Positions 1 through 10,471 of a stretch of DNA of 64,000 bases are shown here, one piece after another (positions within the stretch are counted from its first letter, which is position 1; every line of letters begins with the position of its first letter). Origin of the DNA: Shiraia sp. slf14 (taxonomy: Eukaryota; Ascomycota; Dothideomycetes; Pleosporales; Shiraiaceae); assembly GCA_000498155.1 (NCBI GenBank), contig AXZN01000020.1, positions 806,001 to 870,000 of the forward strand. Reading direction: 5' to 3'. The notes under the pieces are model-generated. The model had not been told where the DNA came from and did no database searches. It saw only the letters and a list, made by a program, of their open reading frames with translations. The translations under genes were made by a program, and so were the position numbers.

Positions 1-450
1 AGGGCGTGGGGTGAACGTTCTCGGTAAAGCGATTTAACCCTGTAAGCGTTTACTGTCAGCAAGGCCTCTGCCAAAGTCCGCCCAAATTATCGGCGGGGCA
101 TCGCCCACTGGAACGGATGCTCGCACTTCTGACTTTCATTCAACGTCACCACTCTTCCACTCTCCTCTGACCTGTTTGTGACTTCCACTGGCTCTGTGAA
201 GTACTGCTGGGAACCCTTCACACACACATTGCGACAGACACGGGTTGCCACTCATTACCGACCGTCACTTCCTAGGACTGGTCTGACGCAAGCGCGCCGA
301 ATCGGACCCACGGTTCCTCAACGCGGCTCCCACCGCGGCCCTCGAAAATCTCCCCATCTGAGCCCCTCCTCTCTCCACACATCAACAACGACATCAGTGA
401 AACCATCAATTTCACGATCATTCGACTCTAGAGACAGCACTCTCTCGCCC

Positions 451-1649
451 ATGTCGGCATACAAGGGGCACCGCGGGCCCAACGTGTCCCAATACATTGC
501 GAACCTCAATCAGCTATCCCCACTCGAAGACACCTTGACCGAGCCGCAACCCACCGACGACTTCTCTGCCTTCCTCAACCACGATTTCTTCGACGTCAAC
601 AGCGCTCCCGTCGTCAACTTCGATTCCCCCATTGGCCTCGACGTCGACGTCGATCTCAGCGCTGAGCAGTCAACCCAGTCGGCGGATTTCGGGTCGCGCA
701 GTCATCACGTTGACGCTAGCACCGATTCCAACATGGACTTCAACCTGAACAGTAAGTAAAGTCTGTCGTTATGTTGCTTCTGCTGCACAACTATTTCGCG
801 ATTCAACGCTTTCGAGGCTGGTCTCCAATATTGTATATTGTTTGCAGTCAGCTGTCCAATGGCTGCAGGCCAAGCGCATGCAAACCCCGCCGAGGTTGCC
901 CTGCTGCATCCATCACCCCCACGCTTGTGATATTGGCCACTCAGGTTGCGGCATGTGCTGCAGCCCTGCAGCTGAGCAAAGCGTCCCCTCTAAGCACGCC
1001 ATCAACCGTACCAACCACGGTCATCCTCGCGCCTCGAGCTCACCACCACCGTTGTCGTCGTTGATACTCTCAGACAATCATGGCTGACTTTGATCTCTTT
1101 ACAGGCGAGTTCCAGTTCACCGATTTTGGTAACAACTTCGGCTCAAACTCTCTTCTCGACCCCTCATTGCAGGCCCTTTCACAGCCTCAGCCAAATGTCT
1201 ACCCTCTGCCACCAAACTACACCACATCTCCCACATCAGGCATCTCCCCCGTAGCAACCAACAGCTACGATCAATCCGCAAAGAAGCGCAAACTCGACAC
1301 AGTCGCTCCCTTCCCAGAGCCCCAATCTCTTGACGAATCCGCACGCAACGCTGCGGAAGAAGACAAGCGCCGTCGTAACACAGCCGCCAGCGCCCGCTTC
1401 CGCGTCAAGAAGAAGCAGCGGGAACAAGCCCTCGAGAAGACCGCAAAGGAAATGTCCGACAAAGCCACCCGCCTCGAGCAAAAAGTCCAACAACTCGAAA
1501 CAGAAAACGCATGGCTGAAGAGCCTCATCACAGAAAAATCAGGCCTCCACTCCAAATCAGACCTCAAAGTCTTGCTCAGCAAGCGCGAGGAAGCCGCCGC
1601 TGGCCGAAGTAGTCCCACGCACACCGATGGCGTAGGCACGAAGGAGTAA
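451..1649 (+). CDS. cys-3: bZIP transcription factor, Cys3/MetR type (sulfur regulator)
   Basis: Model: exons 451-751 and 1105-1649, 281 aa, with a 353-nt GTAAGT...ACAG intron in phase 1. The protein starts MSAYKGHRGPNVSQY, like the N-terminus I recall for Neurospora CYS-3. The C-terminal half has a basic region (about residues 188-212, core RRRNTAASARFR) followed by a leucine zipper (about 213-250). CYS-3/MetR factors activate sulfur-assimilation genes in the nucleus, so that role is inferred by family. The frame in front of 451 stays open back to 178; the ATG at 451 is chosen because homology begins there. An ATG at 1080, inside the intron, opens straight into exon 2 (MADFDLFTGEFQF) and could start a shorter isoform that keeps the bZIP but loses the N-terminal 100 residues. 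Confidence 0.85.
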
Positions 1650-2842
1650 TTGCAAGAGAAAGATAAATAAAACATATACCTGACTTTTTATTATTATTTA
1701 AACGCTGTTGATGATTTACGGTGGCTATTCTTAAATGTATATGCACCTCCCCTTGGACTTCCACTGGAAGACAGGGGTGGATGGATGCGTGGGCGGTGGT
1801 TTTGACGTCATGTCTCAGGCTACGCATGCAGTGGATAGATGTATGTATGTGCCTTTTGTTGTATGAGGAGTAGAAAAGGGGGGTTATACCAATGTTCTGT
1901 TTTGTCTTGAAATATATCGATTTAAACGTTATGACTTGTTGTTGATGAGTGATGTATTGTGACGTCGAGATGGTCGAAATATACAGTGAGAATGAAGTGA
2001 ACAACTCCACTGAACAAGTCACAACTGTGCACGTATTCGCCCAGCCTGAAGTTCTTCATGTCGTCCATCAAACATATGAAATTATGATTACCACATCTCT
2101 CAACCCTCCTCCCCAGTTTCATCTCCATTCCACCAACAAACAGACAACCTGCCTCTACGCTTGCTCTTCGCCGAAACCCAAACTTTTCACAAGACAGTCC
2201 AGTCTCCAGCTGCATGCTCAGCGTTCCCTCCCCAGCTCAAGAGTACATTCCATGAACATAATCTGTAATCTTCAGGTTTCATTTCGACTTTCTGAGTCGC
2301 AGATAGGTAGCGAAGCTGATGTGCAGTATGAGGTGCTGGTGATTACTGAGGAAGTGGTTATCATCATTGGGTTGTGTGCGCTGTGGTCTGATTGGGGGTT
2401 ATTGGCTAGTGGAAGTGGGTGAGTTGGGGAATTGGATGACGCGTTGTAAGTTTGGGCTTGTAAAGGGTCTATGTTCAGTGTAGAGTGGTAGTACGAGGGG
2501 CGGAGGTGGTGGGTGATTCACATAGTCAGTAGGTATTTGGCGAAGTGTTGGAGTATAGCTTTCAATGTAAAACTGTAGATGTTAACTCAACGATTGTAGG
2601 ATTCATGTGATTAGTAATTAGTAGACAATGAACCAGATTGCAAGTGCCAAAAGCTGTAGGAAAAGGTAATAGGTATGCATTTCTCAAACATCGTTGTAAA
2701 GACTCCTCACTTATGCGTGTGAAGAAAGCCAAAACGCCAAATGGTATGAACACCCTTCTCACACTGCACATATCCAGACTGCCACACTTCCTCATCGCTC
2801 ACATTCATCTCAATCGCTTCTCAGCATCCCAGCGCTAAGATC
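1650..2842. other. intergenic / 3' regions, no gene supported
   Basis: This stretch lies between the bZIP gene and the 3' end of the dynein light chain gene. AT-rich runs just after 1649 (AATAAA-like at about 1665) fit a 3' UTR. The longest open frames show no domain and no splice-consistent extension. I see no gene here. Confidence 0.5.
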
Positions 2843-3462
2843 TTATATGGCGATCCAGGTGATGGTGATGACAATGTCCATGCCCTTCTTCTCCGCAGCT
2901 TCCCACTTGTAGCTGTATGTGCCGTCCTTCTCGTTGTTCCAAAAAGCGCCGACTGCGCTGTGCATACCCCGGCGGCCATGCTTCTCTGGTTCCGCGGGCG
3001 AGCCAATGTGTTGGATCACGGTGCTGTTGGCAATGTACTTGTAGGCGGGTTGAGTGGCGGATTCGCCTGAACCTGAGGATGTCTTATCGATGAGGGATTT
3101 TAGGATGGTTTGCTATCCTCAAAGGTAAGTCATTTGTACAAAGTTCGGCAATCGAAGATAAAAGTAATGTTGGAGTATGGGTAAGATCGCGTGCGCGGTG
3201 TTAAGCAAGGGATAGGGCTGGGCTTACGATGATGGTTGTGTTCCACTCTGCGACTTTGGCATGGTCGTATGCCTCTGCGGATCCGATGGCAGTCTCGCAA
3301 GCCTGTTTACATCCGTTAGTTATCGATTTGCCCGATTGGGCCGAGGGCTACATACACTGCTAGCAATCTGCTCGAGATCAGATGTGGGGAGCGGTGACTG
3401 CGCCTGCACGAGGTTAGCATGCCAATTCAAGTTCACCGCTAGCACATGCAACTCACTGCCAT
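2843..3462 (-). CDS. Tctex-1-type dynein light chain
   Basis: Model: exons 3462-3457, 3403-3356, 3302-3228 and 3112-2843 on the minus strand, 132 aa, all introns in phase 0 (53, 53 and 115 nt). It reads MAAQSPLPTSDLEQ, then EAYDHAKVAEWNTTII, then a C-terminal half with YKYIANSTVIQH, GMHSAVGAFWNNEKDG and a final VITITWIAI. This is the Tctex-1/DYNLT fold: an N-terminal helix pair followed by beta strands that dimerise and bind the dynein intermediate chain. Its job would be cargo or intermediate-chain binding in cytoplasmic dynein. Length fits fungal members. The first coding exon is only six bases (Met-Ala), set by a clean GTGAGT donor; an alternative start further upstream cannot be excluded. 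Confidence 0.85.
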
Positions 3463-3902
3463 TGTGTCTGATTTGTGTTATACGTAAGAATGCGGATAAT
3501 GCTGGGACCAGAAGATGAAGTGTGTGGTGAGGGCTTGCGTGGTGTTTACATCGGTTGTTTGCACCGCCTAAAGCGCCATCGCGGCCCTGCAGCCCCAGTG
3601 CACAGACCACTTCTGGTCTCCAATGAAACGTCGCGCTATGGTCCCGACAAGAGCTCCGCACGTGCTCAGATTGATTGGCCGCGCTGTGACATCGATTCTA
3701 GCTGGCTCACTACTGCTTGATTTCTTCACCAAGAGAGCTCTTTTCTTCCTCGTCGCCTTCATCCTTGTTACAGCCTGCATATCCTCAGTCGGAAGCTGTA
3801 CTGAATCGTGGCACGGTCATTGCGAGTCAATTGACTGTCCAATTTACCTCAGAACATCCATTCACCAACTCTTGAAGCTATCCCAGCGGGGTCAACAGCA
3901 TC

Positions 3903-4347
3903 ATGTCCACCCAACCTCTTCTCCAGACTGCTCCAGGTATATACAGACTTTCACTGCTCTCGCGATAGTGTTCGAACAATCACTGACTTCTCCACAGGCA
4001 AGCGCATCGCCCTGCCCACCCGCGTCGAACCCAAGGTCTTCTTCGCCAACGAACGTACCTTTCTCTCATGGCTTAACTTCACCGTCATCCTCGGCGGCCT
4101 TGCCATTGGCCTTCTCAACTTCGGCGACGGCATTGGCAAGATCAGCGCCGGTCTCTTCACCCTCGTTGCCATGATGGCCATGATCTATGCCCTGTTTACA
4201 TTCCATTGGCGCGCAAGGAGCATTCGTATGCGAGGACAAGGCGGCTTCGATGATCGCCTCGGTCCTACGATCCTGACTATTGCGCTGTTTGGCGCTGTCA
4301 TTGTCAACTTTGTGCTGAGGTTGACTGTTGGAAATGAGAAGAAATAA
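3903..4347 (+). CDS. VTC1: Vacuolar transporter chaperone 1 (VTC complex, DUF202)
   Basis: Model: exons 3903-3936 and 3998-4347, 127 aa, 61-nt intron in phase 1. The sequence MSTQPLLQTAPGKRIALPT, then FFANERTFLSWLNF, then LLNFGDGIGKISAGLF is nearly the same as yeast Vtc1 as I recall it. Three membrane helices follow (around residues 35-55, 63-83 and 105-122), with conserved arginines at the helix ends. Vtc1 is the small membrane subunit of the polyphosphate polymerase of the vacuole, which makes polyphosphate from ATP and moves it into the vacuole lumen. Here the protein lacks SPX and catalytic domains, as expected for Vtc1. Start and stop are unambiguous. Confidence 0.95.
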
Positions 4348-5874
4348 GTGAGATAAGATGGGATATGTGGTCGAACAATCAATCAATAAACGACGGAAGA
4401 ACGTGATTATTGGATGGAGGAGTATGCGCCAGTTGTATATTGGAGGTTGATGCCAGGAAGAAGCAGAGGAAGCTGGAATTGTTTTAAGAGCACGGATGTG
4501 AGATAAGTGTGGTAGTAATGGGTTTATGGCCAATAAAGTACGTACCCGTTTTCTGCAAAGTGTGCTGAACCGCACCTTGGACGTACCGTCATGATTATAT
4601 CAGGTGTGTCATTGTTTAGGTCATTTTCAATTTGTGTTGTATCAATGGATTATATGGACTTTCATTCATGGTCTCTTGGTCACGATTGCCTCGATTTTAT
4701 ACTTTCCTCCTCAGCAGCCAAATGAATCTGAGCGCAGTCAAAGTCACTTTGTACCAACGCATCCTCTCCCCGGTTAGGTCAACTTACCACACAGCTCTTC
4801 TGGTCTAGAGATCTACATGCCTTGGGTTAAGAGTTGGCTACAAATTGATGGACCTGACACTATTCCCTAGGAATGTGGTGTTACCTGCCAGTTTGAGTTC
4901 ACATATCAAGAGCATGTTCTTCCTCATGATCATATTGAGTATAGCGCACGTAATCCTCTTTCAGGAAATTAAGTCGGAAGGCGCAAAGCCCACCTCACAA
5001 TAGTGTTAAAACCCAGCGTCCTCCAGACGGTCGTCAGTCATATCCTTGCACATCAGCCCCACATCTTCAAAAGAAAAACAAGGAAAAGAAGGCCCTGGGC
5101 ATAGGCAATAACTTACGATAGAGCGATGGGATTAAGGTTTCAAATCGCAGGGCGCACCACAATGGGAAGACACGGGAATTATGTGCTTGGCGAGGCAGTC
5201 ACCACGTTGGCCGTTGTGGTTCCGGAGTCATTGCGGAGCTGACGCCAAGGGTGTTTTCCTTAATCCTGCATAATTCGCCCCTTACAGTCGTTGCGGCTTT
5301 CGGCAAAAAAACAGAAAGGAGAAGCTAGCGCACGCGCGATCGCATTCCAAGACACACCTCGGGAGCAGCCGCTGAGATATCTTGCAATAGCGGGGTCTGT
5401 ACAGACTCTTACCACGCCAAGTTGAACCCCTGTCAAGGCCGGATCAATGAGAGATCAGTATTGGTGGCGATTTGAATACATGATTCGTCGAACTTTCGCA
5501 AGGGTTCAACTTTATGTGGGAAGAGTCTGTAGTAGATAGCCGACATGGATTTCGGCCAATAACGTCTTGATTCACCGCTGATACTATATCACCCCTCCAT
5601 AGGAATGTGCATGGCTAATACTTTTTTAGGATGAAACCTAAGCACCGGATGGAAGTTCCTTCGGAAGCGCACTGTTCGATCAAAGGAAGGGTTTGATCAA
5701 GACACTCCATGACATTGTGGAACAAAAAGATAGTAATATCACACGAAATATGGGATGACTAGAATGTCAAGTTGCCTTAGCCCGCAATTTCATTCCTATA
5801 AAGCTAAGAGTAAAGCATACAAGACTCAACTTCATTCCTTCAATGGTGTTTGAGGTGTGACATACACCGATATC
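4348..5874. other. intergenic, no gene supported
   Basis: About 1.5 kb between VTC1 and a small minus-strand gene. Open frames are short, with no family signature and no splice-consistent joins. I see no tRNA with a good B box. Confidence 0.5.
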
Positions 5875-6190
5875 CTACTTCCCAGACCTATCGTTGTTGG
5901 AAGAACCACCCGTGTTTCCCTCTGCATTGAGTCTGCTAAATACAGTCCAGTGGTCTTCCTTGGAGGGCTGTTCTAGCCAGCGTTCGAGCATGGGAGGAGT
6001 TTCGGTGGTTGCCGACGTCTATATGATGTGAGTGAAAGTTGTTCATGACTTAGGAGAAAAGCCATCTTATGTTGAGAGCATAATATCATAGAAGAATATT
6101 TACATTGACAATCTGATTGTTGTTCTCGGTATTGGTGTTCAATGTCGCAGTAACAACCTGGGCCTTTGCGTCATTGGTTGCATAAGGCAT
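5875..6190 (-). CDS. small hypothetical protein, two exons
   Basis: Model: exons 6190-6104 and 6018-5875 on the minus strand, 76 aa, with an 85-nt GTAAAT...ATATAG intron in phase 0. The protein is hydrophilic (MPYATNDAKAQVVTATL..., then PPMLERWLEQPSKEDHW, ending NNDRSGK), with no signal peptide, membrane segment or known motif. The middle stretch MLERWLEQPSKEDHWTVFSR looks like a short amphipathic helix. I do not recognise it. Support comes from the two frames joining exactly in phase at clean splice sites and from protein-like composition. It sits just ahead of the Clr5/ankyrin pair but on the other strand. Confidence 0.5.
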
Positions 6191-7157
6191 CTTGGGCTGT
6201 ACGAAACCCAGAGGTGGATTTCAAACTAATACCGATCGGGCGTAAAGCGACTAAGTTTAGATATCTCTTCGAGCTTTTGCTTTGGACTCGAGGATGGTTT
6301 GAGCAGACCATTGTTCATACGTCCGGCATCTTATATAGAAGAAATACTGGCGCAAATAGACAACTCAGACCTAGCTTTCGTGCCGACACCGTGACCAGCT
6401 GCGAGGAACTTTTGCGATAGCAAGTTCCTGCATGCAATGTGTACATCGACGAATGTCGGTTTGCCTTCTTTTCACCTGGGTGGGCACACCATAGCAGAAG
6501 CGTACTAATTCGAAACGGGACGTTTATGTTTGCAAGGCGAACCACCATCCCCCAATACTTTCGTGGCCGTGACCCCGCCAAAAAATAGTTGTTGCCTTAT
6601 ACTATGCTTACACTCTCAAAAAGAGGGCAAACCCAATGGTCGGCGTACCACGACTACAGGGTCCACGACTGGAGTACCTAAGCACCACCCCCATGAGGAT
6701 GGAACACCACCCCTAGCCACTTGCAAATTACGCTATATGGCCAAGCCTCCTTAGCACTCAGAGACTAAACCCATGAAAGGGCTATAGGGGTGGTATTCAG
6801 GCCAACGGGTGGGTGATACTCAGTTTTTAGGGGGGTGATGAGTACTAGCCAGTCCCCTCCACACGACTATGTTGGTTAGTGGGTCGACTGCATGATGGAG
6901 CTTACGCGGTAGCTCGTGCATGACGTGACAACGCCGCAAGACGAACATAAAATCAGGATTGGGCGGACCAAGAAATCCAAACTGGCCCCCAAAGTCGAGC
7001 CGATGCCGGGTTCCATTTCATACAGCCTTACTGTGTAGAACCTGGTCGGTTTGGTGCCGGAGCCTGACCAAGGCTCTGCTCTTATCGATGCTTTCACAAG
7101 TAATCTTTATTCAGTGCGACAGGAACATCTTGGTAATCCTTCTTTAGATTGCTGACT
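6191..7157. other. upstream region of the first Clr5/ankyrin gene
   Basis: Shared intergenic space between the small minus-strand gene and the first Clr5 gene. It contains the 16-nt element also found upstream of the paralogue (6399-6414). No further gene is supported. Confidence 0.5.
6399..6414 (+). promoter_or_regulatory. 16-nt element shared by the two Clr5-gene promoters (copy 1)
   Basis: The string CTGCGAGGAACTTTTG occurs here, about 740 bp before the start of the first Clr5 gene, and exactly again at 9773-9788, about 680 bp before the second. Inverted or direct GGAACTT cores lie nearby in both. Conservation at a similar distance in two paralogues suggests a regulatory site, or simply recent duplication. 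Confidence 0.4.
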
Positions 7158-9661
7158 ATGTCTTTGAATCCTAATGCCATCAACGTTCAGTCCGCGGTCA
7201 ACCGTGGCCGATCGCGGCAAGGTAATGATCCCCGATGGGATAGCCTGAAATCCACTATATGTGGATTGTATGAAACGAATAAACTAGCCACAGTAAAACA
7301 CATAATGGAAGAAACTCACGGGTTTAAGGCTAGGTAATTCCTTCATTGCTCAAAGATCCATACATCATGTTGACGTACATAGCCAGAAATTATATAAAAC
7401 GAAATTCCGCTTGTGGGGTGTTGACACGAAACAAATAAAGTCAGCTGAGTACAAAGGAATCCTCAAGCTGAAGCGAAAAAGAGAGCGGATTGGGGCAGGC
7501 CATCGAACCCAGTTTCAATTACGGGGCAAAGAGGTACCTGAATCGAAGATAAAGAGGTGGGAGAGCCATATGCTGAAAACTGGGGCAATTACTGAAAGTG
7601 ACACTTTTACTGATGTTGGTCAGTAACAGTTTTTTGAATATGTGTGTATCATTGCTACTAAAAGGAGCTACATAGCCACGCCACCTGACCTAATCTTTCG
7701 AACTCCTACACCCATCGCCGACGCTTACCCTCGTCAATCGATAGGCCCCGAGCCTATCCATACTTCTAGTGATTTGGCTGCACCATCTGAGCCACGCCGG
7801 AATATAAGTCAGTCACTTTCGCCAGGTATTGGTCAATGGAACGAGTTGGCGGCTCAATTGTCATTCTTCCAAGGATCTGTTGATGACTTTGTCTCTATGT
7901 CATCTCCAAACATACAAGCTTGGGCAAGGCAAATTACACCGACTAGTCCATCATCTCCCATCTTAGCGCACCATACCAATACTCGCTTGTTGAATGCTGC
8001 GAGGTCACCGGACCGGGCCTCAGAGTTCGGTCCTGATTCCAATATCAAGGATCACAACAACGAGTACGAAGTCTCGACTGAGACTGATGGGCCACAATCT
8101 CATATTCGGATGATCCCAGGGTTAGAAGAATACAATTGGGCTCAACTTTACGCCCATCACGCTTCGGCGCCGACGTCCCGTGACAGTTTTCCGCCGGCTG
8201 CGAGAGATAGTGGTCTAGGCCAATTTCTCATGGAAAGGCTTTCTATTATGTCTGCAATATTTCCTATGTATTTACTGAGCTTCCTCTCCGGAGAGTTAAG
8301 CAGTCTTCTTCTGCCAAATCTCAGCATCTTCGATCCAGAAGATTTCCAATCATCTGCTCTATTGCCGGGCTATCCGTTCTTCTATCGAACCGATTGTGGG
8401 AGATGTGAGTTCAGTAGCCACTGTGAGTTGACTCATGTGGTTCAGCTGTTCTTCGTAACAGATAAAGCACGGTTTCAATTCGTCATAACACACAAACGGT
8501 TCGGAGAATCTCAAGTACCATCTGTTCGTTTATGCATCCTCCCAAAAGATCATCAATCTTCTTTGGATATTGCTGTCAGCTTCACTATCACGAGAGGAAG
8601 TATAGAGCGACAAGGAATCAAAAGAAATCTGTACCCATTCAAGAAGGCCTCTCAAAGTTCAACACCTGTATTCGACGCTGCTAGAGGCAATGACATCGCG
8701 CAATTACAAAGACTTGTGGCATCAAATGAAGCGACGCCTTTTGATCGCGACCCAAGTGACATGTCAACCTTGATCAGCGTAAAATACCCATAATCAGAAT
8801 ATTGTAGCATACACTGATCATACACAGGTATCGGCTTCAAGTTGTTCTGGGTCCGTTTTATCGCACCTTCTTCAACAAGGGGCACCAGTAACAGATCCCT
8901 TGCGGTAAATGTTTGTCTCGCATAGATCTTCTTATGCTGGCTAACGTTCCTTCAGCGGTAACTCCAGTCTTCTATTGGACATATGGCAGGGTCTATTTGA
9001 ACGCCAATGGCGAAATCGTGAGCATTTCGAGAAGCCACCCTTCGCTGTGGATTTCGCACGTTGCAAACAGTTATCACAACTAGTTCTCAGCCATACGCCC
9101 ATGATGGGCCCTGGTATCGATATAGACTACCATAAGGGTCGCCTCTTATACTATGCCAGCCAATGCGAGTTGTCAGAGGTTGGGGAAGTAAGAGAAGTTA
9201 TGGAATACTTGATTAGCATTGGGTGCGATATTGAATACCGAGATTGCAGAGGTATGACGCCAATGCTATACGCAGCTTACAGCTCTTCGCCGAGCGGCCT
9301 CATATGTCTCCGCATGTTGGTCAATGCTAAATGCAATATTTATGAAATAGATGCCGGAGGACGAGGCGCTATTCATTTGTTGCTTCTGAAGATGAAAAGG
9401 ATGCCAGAAGATGTTCGTTATCAATCACTGGGCCCGTATGATGCCAGCCCCATTTCTCAGCACCTAGAAGATGATTTGGTGCTTTTGATCAACAGGGGTT
9501 GTGATCCAAACGCAAAAGATGGGCAAGAGAAAACACCATCTGAATACCTGACCTGCGATCAAGCAAGAAGGATTTGGATTTCAGCACTGCAAAAGACAGG
9601 CCGACACGACATCGTACAAATTGCAGAGATGATCGAGTTATACGCTGGCCCCGTAGACTAG
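7158..9661 (+). CDS. Clr5-domain protein with C-terminal ankyrin repeats (paralogue 1)
   Basis: Model: exons 7158-7333, 7383-7618, 7676-8778, 8828-8904 and 8956-9661, 765 aa. Residues about 24-72 form a Clr5 domain (WDSLKSTICGLYE...HGFKASQKLYKTKFRLWGV), a helix-turn-helix-like module named after the fission yeast silencing factor Clr5. The middle is low-complexity and Ser/Pro-rich. A conserved C-x2-C-x5-C cluster (CGRCEFSSHC) follows. Ankyrin-type helices fill the C-terminal third (for example FDAARGNDIAQLQRLV, MTPMLYAAY and LLINRGCDPNAKDG). Such proteins are expanded in filamentous ascomycetes; a nuclear DNA- or chromatin-linked role is inference. The next gene is a paralogue with matching exons of 176, 236 and 77 nt, which confirms these splice choices. 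Confidence 0.8.
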
Positions 9662-10471
9662 ATCAACCGTATTCTCAGAAACTGACTCTTTCTCAAATCG
9701 CTAGGTCGGCTCCCAGTTGGAAGAACTATTGAAGAAGGCAAACATTGACTTTCGCGCCTCGATTACGCATGTCTGCGAGGAACTTTTGTAGATTGGTGAC
9801 TGAAGCCAGCTTTGGCTCTTAATGCTACATGATAATCTGCATGGAACTTCTGTAGCGCTCCCGTGCATCGTCGTTTGGTAGCCTAGCGGATTTTCGGGCT
9901 TGACATGCAAAGACCTTGTGTATGCGCCAATCAAGCTCTTTTCCGGATAAACCTTGTTTGGCGCGCTCTCGTACGCATGTAAAACTGGGAAATAAGCGAA
10001 CGTCCCTCACGTAATTTTGACACCCAACAACACAGAATTTATAGCTAAAACAGGGTAGAAAGCTTTGAAAGTAATCTGTAAATGCTGTATTAACCTATAG
10101 ATTCATTCTCGGGCTACTTTTGTTCCTAAAAGTGGCTGAAAAGCTGCAAATACCTTGATCTTATTTCCCGCTTTTACGAGAGTCGCAGTGTCGGCGTCTG
10201 CATGGAACTTGTGCCTAGCGATCCACGTATCAGGAGGACATGCGCGGGACTTGCGCTTCATGTTGTCATTGGATCACACAACACCACAAGTTCCCAGTGC
10301 CTGACGAGCATTGAGTGGCCAGGGTAGATCTTCAACAGTCCAACTTCAGCTTTAGCCCCAGAAACCTGGTATAATTACTGTCTCACTCGCGTATTTCTAT
10401 GAATTGCGAAAGATCTCATCTTCACTTCTAATACTTGCAACGTATCTTTCCCGAATGATCAAATACCCACC
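9662..10471. other. region between the two Clr5/ankyrin paralogues
   Basis: Holds the second copy of the shared 16-nt element and further GGAACTT cores (around 9842, 10204 and, inverted, 10290). No gene is supported. Confidence 0.5.
9773..9788 (+). promoter_or_regulatory. 16-nt element shared by the two Clr5-gene promoters (copy 2)
   Basis: Exact second copy of the element at 6399-6414, about 680 bp before the start of the second Clr5/ankyrin gene. The flanks have diverged, so the match stands out. Confidence 0.4.
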
